A stretch of 28,735 bases of DNA from Vitrella brassicaformis (Eukaryota > Sar > Vitrellaceae): positions 2,720 through 31,454 of the forward strand of contig CDMY01000590.1 of the NCBI GenBank assembly GCA_001179505.1, given 5' to 3'. Below, in pieces: positions 8,440-18,300 of this stretch (the first letter of the stretch is position 1; each line of letters begins with the position of its first letter). The notes under the pieces were generated by a model. That model did no database searches. It was given only the letters and a program-made list of their open reading frames with translations, and was not told the origin of the DNA. A program made the translations under genes and the position numbers.

Positions 8440-10196
8440 ATGTTCGCGGCCCTCAGCGTCGCGTCAGTGATTGTGGGTTGTGCCGTCGGAGCCCCCTCCC
8501 TCAGCCACCTCTATGTCATCCATCGGTCGGGTGCGGGCGACACTCCTGTGGACATTCAACCTGCCTTCACCCCTTCTCGCCATGAATATGAGGCAAGGCT
8601 GTCATGGCGGGAGGACACTTTCACGGTGATGGCTGAAGTCACTGATGCGACACATGACGAGATTGGCGAGGTGTACATCTGCACTGACAAGGGCGACTGT
8701 AGCAGAAAGAAGCAGACCATCGCACTCATGGACCGGGAAAGGGAGTAAGAACAACAAAGGTGCGATGCGAGGGACCGAGGGCTGGTTGTACGATGGCAGG
8801 TGGCCGATTAAAGAAGGAGGGCTGGTCAGGTTTGGTGTACAGGTCAGGCAAAAGAACGGGAAGGACCAGACGGAGTATTCGGTCCTCATCAGTCGCGCCC
8901 GTAAGACATGACTGCTTGAGACGGGCGTATATTGTTTTGATTTTGTGCAGCTGGTAACATTGTGCAGCTGACGTCGATAGACGTCGATGGACCGTCCCTG
9001 CAGCCACCCTTCAGGGCGGACCAGTCCGACTACATCCTTCATCTGTCTGTTAGTGAGGAGGAGGCAGTGCTTCATTGCCAGCCAGCAGACATCGGCCAGT
9101 TGGTATACGCGACTGCAGGTACAGACAGGAACACCTACGGCGAGCCATGTGCCAATTATGCTGTTTATCTTCAGGTGCCGTCAACGGATTAAGCACTGAG
9201 GAGAGCTCTAAGCTGTCAGAGCCACGAATGCTGACTGATGCGCTTTCGATGTACCCTGTCAAGTCGGATATTATGGCTGGAGAGTCGAATCATGCCGGGG
9301 TCGTTTTTCGCTTCCCTGTACCGATGAAGTCAAAGCGGGGAATTGATATTCGCGTGACATCGGCGGACGGTGGGGAACAGAAAAAGAAGACTGAGCCAGC
9401 GCATTTGTCTCCAATAGGCAGGGGCTAGTCATGGATACTACAACATCGAGGCGTCGCGGCCAGGTACAAAACAAGGGCTAAGGCTTCTCTTGCAGATGTG
9501 TGAGTGTCAACAGGGTGCATTGCCGGCATGTATTTCGATGACACTCAAAGCAAATGCGTGCAGTACTGCTCAAATGGCTTCTTTCCTGATGAAGGAACGT
9601 GCAAAGGTGAAGACTCGAGGTGACAGACCTTTTGCAGTCAGTCAGTCTGTATTTTGACGAGCGCTCGCCGTCGCACACCTGCGTCTATCACTTGGTTGTC
9701 ATCTCTGTATGTATTGTGTGTGTTGTCCGGGCAGCATGTCCTAGATTCTGCGCCAGGTGCACTTCCATGGCCCGATGCATCAGTTGCAAGGTGACATTAT
9801 CCACTTCAGCACAATAGAGCCGGCGAGGATGCACCTTTGTGTCCAATCAGGGCAATTCCAAAAGCCTCACGTACCGATTGCACAACGGACAGTGTGATGA
9901 AGCGAGCAAACGTGAGGACCGTCAAACCATCAAAATGTTGAGTCTTCTCGGTGTTTCTCTTGTCGTCGTCAGCGTTCTTTACGCGGTATACGAACGTCTT
10001 CCTTGGCAGCGTTTTGGCCCTCTCTCTGGCTGCCCTCTCAATCTTAGGTCTGTGTCCACAAACAAGCTTAACTGCACACACAGGCGACGCTTCTCTCTTC
10101 TCCGCACACACAGGCATATCTGCAGCGTTTTTCTGCATTCGACGGAAAAGACACGCTGATGATGAACTGCAAACACTGACAGAAAGCACACGATAA
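8440..10196 (+). CDS. Type I membrane protein with cadherin-like beta-sandwich domains and Cys-rich stalk
   Basis: Model of ten exons: 8440-8744, 8800-8900, 8951-9118, 9175-9406, 9429-9463, 9514-9606, 9735-9790, 9818-9911, 9973-10047 and 10114-10196, giving 413 residues. It begins with a signal peptide (MFAALSVASVIVGCAVGAPS). Two similar domains follow, residues about 20-135 and 138-280. Each opens with L-x-x-L/I, then P-A/P-F and a Y at fixed spacing (IQPAFTPSRHEYEARL; LQPPFRADQSDYILHL). Domain 1 ends VQVRQKNGKDQTEYSVLISR, as in the cadherin-like beta-sandwich family (Cadherin_4-type, PF12733). Next comes a furin/VSP-like Cys-rich stretch (residues 282-335, with C-x3-C-x-N-G-F-F and C-x2-C pairs). 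A membrane helix (about 370-395) and a short basic tail (CIRRKRHADDELQTL) end it. Ligand and role are unknown; a surface or secretory-membrane receptor-like protein is likely. The exon 4/5 junction is uncertain: either a 22-nt intron (9407-9428) or one at 9354-9417. Confidence 0.72.
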
Positions 10197-10494
10197 ACAA
10201 CAACATGTGTGCATGCCTAGTTGCAAACGACTCAGCAGACTCCCAAAGAATCAAAGTGACAACCCGAAAAGTCGAAGAGAGAGCCTTCAACGAGGCGCCC
10301 TGCGTGGTCCAGTTGTGAGAAGGACACGAACTAGTGAGAGACGATGACCCCATTATGTATACGTTGCAGCTACTGGAACGGGAAGGAAGAGAGCAGCAAC
10401 GAGACTAGTGGGAGAAGATGATGAGCACAGTGGACATGCCTTAAACATTTGTGTCTCATTTGTTGCAGCCGCATTGCAAACAAAGGAACGGGCT
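10197..10494. other. Intergenic stretch, nothing recognised
   Basis: About 300 bp downstream of the membrane-protein stop. No ORF with family features and no repeat was seen. It probably contains the gene's 3' UTR. Confidence 0.4.
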
Positions 10495-10890
10495 TTAGAG
10501 AAAAAAGGAATTTCTTGCGTTTTTTTGGGCAGAGACTGAGTGGAACCAGTCCAGAACCAGTCTTAAATTCCAATAGTTGAGACATATTGAGACACCAAAA
10601 AATGCAAAGATTGGCTGACCTTCCCAGGCATCCCCTGACATAAGGCATCTACCTACCATCTGCCTGACCGAATGCAGTGCACCATCCATCATTATCACTT
10701 GCGTCCTTTCAAATAGCACGGCTGCACCAGTAGGCTTGTACGACAACAGGTGAGGTCTCTTCATCGAGTTTTTGACAGGCGGCGATAACGGTTTTTGCAA
10801 ACGGAGATGTTTGTCATGCCACTCCATCCGATCAGTCACCTTCTCGAGAGTCTGCGTCTTTTCTGCATTAACGTACACAATGGACCACAT
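10495..10890 (-). CDS. Unrecognised ORF, possible exon(s) of a leftward gene
   Basis: On the minus strand a 131-codon frame encodes AEKTQTLEKVTDRMEWHDKH... and ...GAAVLFERTQVIMMDGALHS. I know no matching family. Just upstream (10895-10960), another minus-strand frame reads MDFVPEGLNESYEPDSDVV, which looks protein-like and could be a preceding exon. A donor-like GTAGGT after HSVRQM and an AG 22 nt later would also keep a frame open, but that frame soon stops. Any further 5' exons would fall toward or inside the N gap. Treat it as a candidate only; it may be a decayed transposon. Confidence 0.22.
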   Translation of the reverse strand: MWSIVYVNAEKTQTLEKVTDRMEWHDKHLRLQKPLSPPVKNSMKRPHLLSYKPTGAAVLFERTQVIMMDGALHSVRQMVGRCLMSGDAWEGQPIFAFFGVSICLNYWNLRLVLDWFHSVSAQKNARNSFFL

Positions 10891-11205
10891 CGCTATCAGG
10901 CTCGTAAGATTCGTTCAACCCCTCAGGGACAAAATCCATCTGACTCGTGCCGGGGCCCGCCGGCCCCGCTGTGGAGATGTTAATTTAATAATGCCACACG
11001 AATGCCCACAGGACGAGTGTTCACGAGAACAGGTGGAGTGTGAAAAACATGCACGAATCCAACGGACGTGGAGCTGGTTGGTTGGTTATTGTGTTTAACG
11101 AGACTCGTGTCTGTAACCCCGAGGGGATCCTGTCCAGGTCACGCACTAAACTAGCAGCATGCACATGCACAGAAGCATGCACACGGCATGTCTCCCCATC
11201 CCACC

Positions 11206-11505
11206 NNNNNNNNNNNNNNNNNNNNNNNNNNNNNNNNNNNNNNNNNNNNNNNNNNNNNNNNNNNNNNNNNNNNNNNNNNNNNNNNNNNNNNNNNNNNNNN
11301 NNNNNNNNNNNNNNNNNNNNNNNNNNNNNNNNNNNNNNNNNNNNNNNNNNNNNNNNNNNNNNNNNNNNNNNNNNNNNNNNNNNNNNNNNNNNNNNNNNNN
11401 NNNNNNNNNNNNNNNNNNNNNNNNNNNNNNNNNNNNNNNNNNNNNNNNNNNNNNNNNNNNNNNNNNNNNNNNNNNNNNNNNNNNNNNNNNNNNNNNNNNN
11501 NNNNN
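11206..11505. other. Assembly gap (300 N)
   Basis: Exactly 300 ambiguous bases, flanked on both sides by CCACC. All ORFs reported across it are artefacts of reading N as open. Confidence 0.99.
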
Positions 11506-11615
11506 CCACCCACTCGACACGCACGTGCCACCCTATGATGGTCAGAAAAATCGCTGTCGACACCGGTTGCAGGTATACGAGAATGACAGCCAGACATGGG
11601 CACGACACCCAGAGG

Positions 11616-12245
11616 CTAGTCAGAGAGCTCGACGTCGAGCGCCCACTGATCTAAGACATGCTGTTCGTACAGCAGCTCGTCGCCTTCCCCTGTCTGACTG
11701 TCTGGCAAGAATGGGTTGAGGGCAAGCCATTCAGTGCGTGTCGCGTGTGCTGACAGAAGAAAGTCGGCCGCTGCAGAAAGCACCGGCAGTTTGTCCGATT
11801 GCAGCACACAGTAAGTGAACACAATTGGATGTGACCTGCGCCACAGACGATAACTAGAGGCATCAGGGGCAGTCACGCCATGCCGGCCGACAACTGTGTG
11901 CAGGGTGTCCCGAAGAGAGCGATACAATGGACAGGATGCAAAAATATGAGACTCATCCTCAATGGGAGGGCGGGTGATTGATTGCCCAGTAAGGCTCACG
12001 ACAGATACAAGCAAGTCAGTTCTGTGCGAGCAAAACGGGCAGACGCTGCCCTCTCGCGGCCGGCCGAAGATGCGTCCATCCATGATGGCAGAAGGGTAGC
12101 AGCCCACACGAAAAAGAAACAGAACACGGCGCTTACGAAACGGCAGTAGAGCTGGACGTAATGCCAAGTTCCTGTCGTCGATGAAATTTTGCCTAGGGTA
12201 TACTCCATCAAACCGTTTTTGCTCGGCTTCCCTTTCTCCCTCAGA
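11616..12245 (-). pseudogene. 3' fragment of a LINE-type retrotransposon ORF
   Basis: On the minus strand the frame is open from about 12245 to the stop at 11616. It starts ...EQKRFDGVYPRQNFIDDRNL and continues LLPFRKRRVLFLFRVGCYPS. A zinc-knuckle-like CPFCSHRT...EDESHIFASCPLYRSLRDTL follows. C-x2-C plus E-D-E-x-H-x4-C-P-x-Y-x3-R is the usual pattern downstream of reverse transcriptase in LINE ORF2 proteins. The polymerase domain is missing, so this is a 5'-truncated copy. It belongs to a different element type from the remnant at the left edge. Its truncated end lies only about 70 bp from the start codon of the Sfi1-like gene on the other strand. Confidence 0.7.
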
Positions 12246-12315
12246 GAGTTAGCCTGACGAGCATCAAGATCTGCCATGGGTGAGTGAGAGCGGCCCTGAA
12301 TCGATACAATCACCG

Positions 12316-15300
12316 ATGGAGGACTGCTCTCTGCTGCGCTCCATCATCTGCGAGGCCATGCACGCCCATGGACACGATGAACAGGTGACCCTGTTCCGCC
12401 TATTGGAGGCCTACGACAGGGTGCTGCAGCGAGCCGCCATTCACCCGCAGGGCGAGCAGGGCATCAGGCTGTATCGCATCCTGCTCCGGTGGGCACGGCA
12501 GCCTGAACGGGACTGGGCCACCCACTATCACGCCGACTTCCCGCACCAACCGCCCATCGTCGTGCAGCGCCACCAGGAGCCCTCCCACCCCCGTCGCCCT
12601 CCCCCTCCCGCCCCTCCACCAGCACTTTCTCCCCGAGTGTACCCCCCGCCCCTGCGGCCCTACCATTCAATGTCCCTGTCAGCCAGCCATCCGGTGAGCC
12701 GCCCACCCCTCACCCGCAATCGCAGCGCGTCGCCGATGGTCGGCCAGTTGGTGCGGCAGGTGGCACCTGTGGCGCCCCTTACCACTCTCACACCGACAGC
12801 CCCACCTCATGCAGTGCACGGCGGGCGACCTCTGGCTGCGGATCTTGTGGATCGCGCGCCGGAGGAGAGGGAAAGGGAGAATGCTCTGGCAAACGGGCAG
12901 GCGGATGCTTTCAGGGTAAGTTCGGGTGAATGGGTGGGTGGGTGATGGGTACCAATCTTCTCATTTCTGATTGCTGTCCCCTCCTTCGTGTTTGTGTATG
13001 TAGCGCGAGCAATTGCTGCTTCGGTCTCTGGGGAGCTGGCGCGGCCATCATGCGAGCACACTGGCGCTGCGTCACCGTCTGCAGAGTGCGCGGCAGCACC
13101 GCTCACATACTCTCATATACTGCGCCATGAAGGCGTGGGCGTGCCACACTGTCGCCAAGGGGGCGAGGCGGCGGAGGGCCGAGGAGGCGGCGAGGAAGCT
13201 ACACGTCGTCCATGCCAAAGGGCGGCTCAGACAATGGGTGAGTGAGCCGTACGGTCGCTGACAGAGGGAGAGGGTCAGACAGGGATGAGACACGTACGGC
13301 AACACACCCACCCAATCCAAGCATCCTCTCTGTGCAATGGTGTCTGGCTGTCTGTCAGCATCGGTGGTCGTCTGTTCGCCACAGTCGCGGTGAGCGTCTG
13401 CAGGGGATAGTGAGGATGGATGGCACGCTGATGTTGCGGCGCTACTTCCGGCTGTGGCGGCGTGCATACCGGTCGCAGCGAGTGCGACAGATGGCCTGGC
13501 TGAGGTCATGCTTCGCTGAATGGAGATTCGTCGCCGCTCAAATGGTGCGTACAGGACTCACAGGACATCTCCATATGGCAAGCATGTGTTACCCATGCTT
13601 CTGTCTGTCAGCGTGCCATCCGGTCGGTCCAGCAGCCCTTCACCCGCATCCTCACCCTCAAGCGCATGCGGACGGCCCTCCACACCCTCCGCACCAACAC
13701 GGCATCGCGCCGCAGAGCAGACCTGCTGCTTGTCAAGGCGCATACGCACTTCCGCAGACGCGTGCTGGCCCAGGCAGTGCGCGTGTTGGGTGGCCACCGT
13801 GAGCGGCGGGCGGTGCGTGCGAGTGAGAGGCGGCGTGAGGATGAGAGGGTCCGTAGGTGGCGGCTGGGCAGGGCCACCACCAGATGGAAGAGGTGTGTTA
13901 TCTTATATATCCTGGGTGGGAGGGGCATGATGACAAAACAGACAAGACGACAACCAACTGCACTTTTTTCCTCTCACGTGCCACCCTTCATTGATTTCGT
14001 GTCGATATGTACCATGTGCTATGCAGGTGCGTGGCGTCACATCGAGCCATGATGTCCCGGTACGCCGCCATCTCTCGTCGTCGATCCCACCGTGAGCTGC
14101 GACAGTGCTTCATTGTATGGGTGGTGGGCTATCACCGCCCACATGTGGCAAGGAGACGGCGCCACGCGGCCATGGTACGGCAACTGGCGGCGATGCGTCT
14201 GCGGCGGCGGTGGGAGGCCTGGCGGACCGAATTCTGCTACCGTGTGCACATGGAAGCCACAGTACTGGTAAGCCTCGGTAGGTGTCGATCGAGAATGCAT
14301 GCCACATATATGTATGCGTGTCTGGGTGGTGTCAGCGTGCGGAGCGTCGTCGTCTGAGTCGTCTGGCCCTCCGTGCGCTCGAGACGCACGTCAGCTACCG
14401 CAAGTGGACCAAGGCAGCCCACAAGGCGGCCTCACTACTCTGCCAGAGAAACAGGTGGGTGGGTGGGTGGGCACATGTACAAACATCACACAAGAAATAC
14501 AAAGCAAATGCCCCCCCTCTCCCACCCTGTGGATCCATGCGTGCCTGTACGCACCTACAGGTGTCTGATGGTCCTCAACGCATGGCGCCTCATCGTGGCT
14601 GAGAGCCGCGCCGTCACGCCCCTCACCTCCCGCACACAGACGTGGGCCGCCATTCGATGGATACACCACACACAACACAAGCTCCCCTCACCTGCCAATG
14701 CCACCTCTGAGAGGCATGCGAAACGGCTGTCTCTCGGCGACTACGTGGGCAACCATGGGTGTGCGCTGGCGATGGTGCCGGCGTGTATGGGGGTGCACGT
14801 CGGCAGACTCAAGAGAATGGTGCGCGACGGCATGGAACATGTCGTCAGACAGGTATGGTCGGATAGAGGGAGAGCGGGCACACGACAACGGAGCGGGGCA
14901 AACACATCCATGGACGTTTCCTCATGCTGTTGCGTGTCTGTCTTCTCTTCCCCTCCCTCCGCTCACTCAGTCCGTTCTATCGCACGTGCTGTCCCGTTGG
15001 CGTGCATCGACCAGAGCCGTTAGGGCCTTCAAGCGAGCCGCCACGCACCGCTACGTCCGCCGCACCCTGCTCGCCATGCACACCCTTACACAGAGACGGC
15101 GGATGGCTCGGTACGTCTACTCCGTGAGGGCCATGCAGGTGGCCCACCGGATGCAGCACGAGTGCTTCGAGCAGTGGCGACAGAGGTGGGAGTACTTCAC
15201 ACACTTCCGTGACCGTGTGCGTGCCTTTCGGGCACATGTGGCGGCGAGGACGGTAAGGGGGTGCTTTATGGGCTGGCGGGTGGTGGTCGTCCGCAAGGAG

Positions 15301-18300
15301 GCACTGAGGATCAAGGAAACGTGAGCACACTGGCAGAGGAGAAATGGGTGGATGGGTGGGTGGGTGGGTGAAGTTGGTGGTATTCGCTGTGTGTCTGTCT
15401 GTCTGTGTGACTTGTGCAGCATGATGGTCAACCGGTGTGCGCATCGCATCATGAGGGCGACACTGCACCACATGATTCGGGCGTTCAGGGTGAGCGACCT
15501 GTGAACTGCATACAACGCAACAACGCGATAACCCATACCATTGTGTCTGTCTGTCTATCTGCCTGTCTGTGCATGTGTGCAGGTGTCTCAGCGTGAGAGG
15601 GCCCTAGTGGAGACCGCCCGTCTGTTCCGCAGACGCAGCTACCTGCGCAGAGCACTCACCGCACTCACAGCACTACTCAGGTCTGTCTGCACCAAATGCA
15701 CCCGCCCCTACGGAAAGGGATGCATTGCACAATGCATTGCAATACGTGCCTCCGTCTCGGTGGTCGCAGGAGTGCTCGCCACGAGGGTCACCTGGATGAG
15801 GTTGCGGGTGCGGTTCGGCTGGTCATGGCCCTCCGGCATTGGCATCATGCGGCCAGGACCAGGCGGAGGTACCGATTGGCGCGTGAGGCCTTCAGGCGAC
15901 GGCTGCAGAGGCGGGCGGTGTGCACCGCCCTCATCAGATGGGCACACATGGCCGCCAAACACAGGCGCCACACCACACTGGTAGGCCACATACATCCAGG
16001 CAAGTGACTGGTGGAGGTCATTCACTTGTTGACGTGACGTCATGTCCTTCTGTGCAGGTCCTGTACAGCGTGTCCAGGTGTCGCTCTCGCTGTCTCATGG
16101 ATGCACTCACGACGTGGCAGCACTTGTATCGCCGCAGGAGGGTCCTCAGAGTGCTCGAGGCCCAGGCAGACACATTCCACAAGAGGTACGTCAATGCATC
16201 TACAACCGATAATGAATGCGATCCATTTGCCACACTGTCGCACTCATCTCAGGTGGTACATGCATCGCGTCTGGTGTTTGTGGCGGCGACGTGTGGAGAT
16301 TTCCCACAGGCTGGTGGCCATCCACCGTCTGTTGCAGGGCGCCTTCAGCCGAGAAGCCATCAACACATGGGCTGACTGGACCACTGCTGCCGAACAGGTA
16401 CCCAACCGGCAACCGCATCATCACCCCTCATCGAGCCTCTTGGCTGCCTTGTTTCCCTTGCCCTCAGCACGAGGTGCGCATCCATGGCGTCCTGCTGGTC
16501 CGCCGGTTCCGCATGCTGATACACAAGTGGCACACCATCGCACGCCTCCCGGCCATCCAGGCGCAGGCTACCGCCGCCACGAGAGCCATCCGTATGCAGG
16601 AGGGCTTCACGAGGCTGCACACGGCCGCCAGGGCTCACCGTGCTGCCAGGGGGGCCTCCCATCGGCTGCAGACGTGGGCGCACCGCTATCGCATGCGGCT
16701 GTTCTTTGACACCCTGGTCTACTGGCGGTCATACCGACAGCGGTGCCGGGCCAACGCCATCGCCATCGCACAAAGCCGCGATCGCAAAGAGGCTGGGAGG
16801 GCAATGGAGGCGTGGCGCCACAGATGGGAGCAGAAACGCCGTCTGAGGGCCCTGCTGTCCCGTTATGTGGGGGAGAGGAGGGCGCACCGGCAGAGGGATG
16901 CGATGCGCAAGTGGAGGTTTCGAGTGCGGGTGCTCGGTGCACTGCGGCGGTGTGCCGAGAGAAGGCGAAGAAATGGTCTCGCGCTCTGCGTGAGCGCCTG
17001 GGGTGGCGTGGTGGCGGAGAGACGTGACGAGAGGGCGAGGCGGAGGCGCATCGAGGGGCTTGTGGCGAATCGCAGACTGGCCGACACATGGGACGAATGG
17101 AGAAGCAGATTTCTCAACGCAAGACGGTAACCAACGAGGAAGACTGGACGGACAGAGACCAGTTCAATGAAGAAATCTCATGTTGCCTTTTGTTCGTCCA
17201 GTGTCCGTCTCGCCATCGCCGCCAGTGACGCGAGGCGACGCCGCACCCTCCTCCATACCGCCATCCACACATGGTACTCCCCCCATCACGCCACACAGAC
17301 AAATGTATGTATCAGCCTATCTCCCTGTCCGTGTATGCATTCCCTTCTCGCCTGTCTACTGCAGGCACACCATAGCGTCCAGACGACGCCTGACAGCCGC
17401 TCGCGGGGCCATGGTGGCATCCATCCACGCGCAGCGGCGGCTGTGTTGTTCCTTTGCCCAGTGGGTGGGTGCGGCTCGCACCCTGGTGGCGTGGCGTCAG
17501 GCCGCCCACCGGCTGAGTCGCCTCTGGCGCGGGGCCAGGCTGCGACGGGCCATCGTCACCTGGGCACACGAGGAGAAGTATATCGGGCTCCTACAGTCTG
17601 CCGAGCATCGTCTGCTGGCCGAGTATTGCCGCCGTCTGCAACGCCGCGCCCTCCAGGCATGGACCACCCACGTGACCATCCGGCACTCCAAGCGGGCAGC
17701 CAACATCCAGGCCGACGCCGTCGCAGCACGGTTCGCCGTCCGTCGTCACCTGATAGCGTGGCTGAGCTGCCTGGCCGACCGCATTTCAGCCCGGCAGAGG
17801 CAGTCGCACTTTGACGACCGGTCCAGGGGCTATCTGCTCCGGCGTGTGCTGCGGGAGTGGCGGGGGGCTACCATCACAGCCAAAGAAAGACGCAGCCTCA
17901 CCGGTAAGCTGGAAAGGGGAGAGAGAGCCACCTACTTTCATGGAAGAATGTATCTGTGTTGGTGTCCGGTTCTTTGTCTGTCAGATCTCCTTCGGCGTTT
18001 TCTCCGCCAGCAGAGTCTCAAGTCCGCCATCCACTGCCTCAAGCGCAACCGTGATACCAAGCAGACCTTCCGCATGCACATCCAGCGGGCCATGACGCCC
18101 ATCCCACTGTCCCTTCCCATGGTGCCGCCCCCCACTGCCCCCCCCGGCAAAGACAAGGGCGACCGAGCGGCCATCACAGTGAGCGCCGCATCGACGTCGG
18201 CGCTGACAAAGGACAGCACACATGACGACAGAGAGAGGGACAAGGAGGGAGAGGACCAGCAGCACCACCAGCAGCAAGGCCAGGTTGTGAGGGGGAGGCG

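Noticed and set aside
9119-9192. Read-through of exon 3 in the membrane-protein gene (TDRNTYGEPCANYAVYLQ)
   Set aside because: It reads plausibly but stops at 9192. Removing 9119-9174 as a 56-nt GT-AG intron restores a long in-phase frame of the second domain.
11021-11719. Several long ORFs across the N gap
   Set aside because: Their length comes from reading 300 N as open codons.
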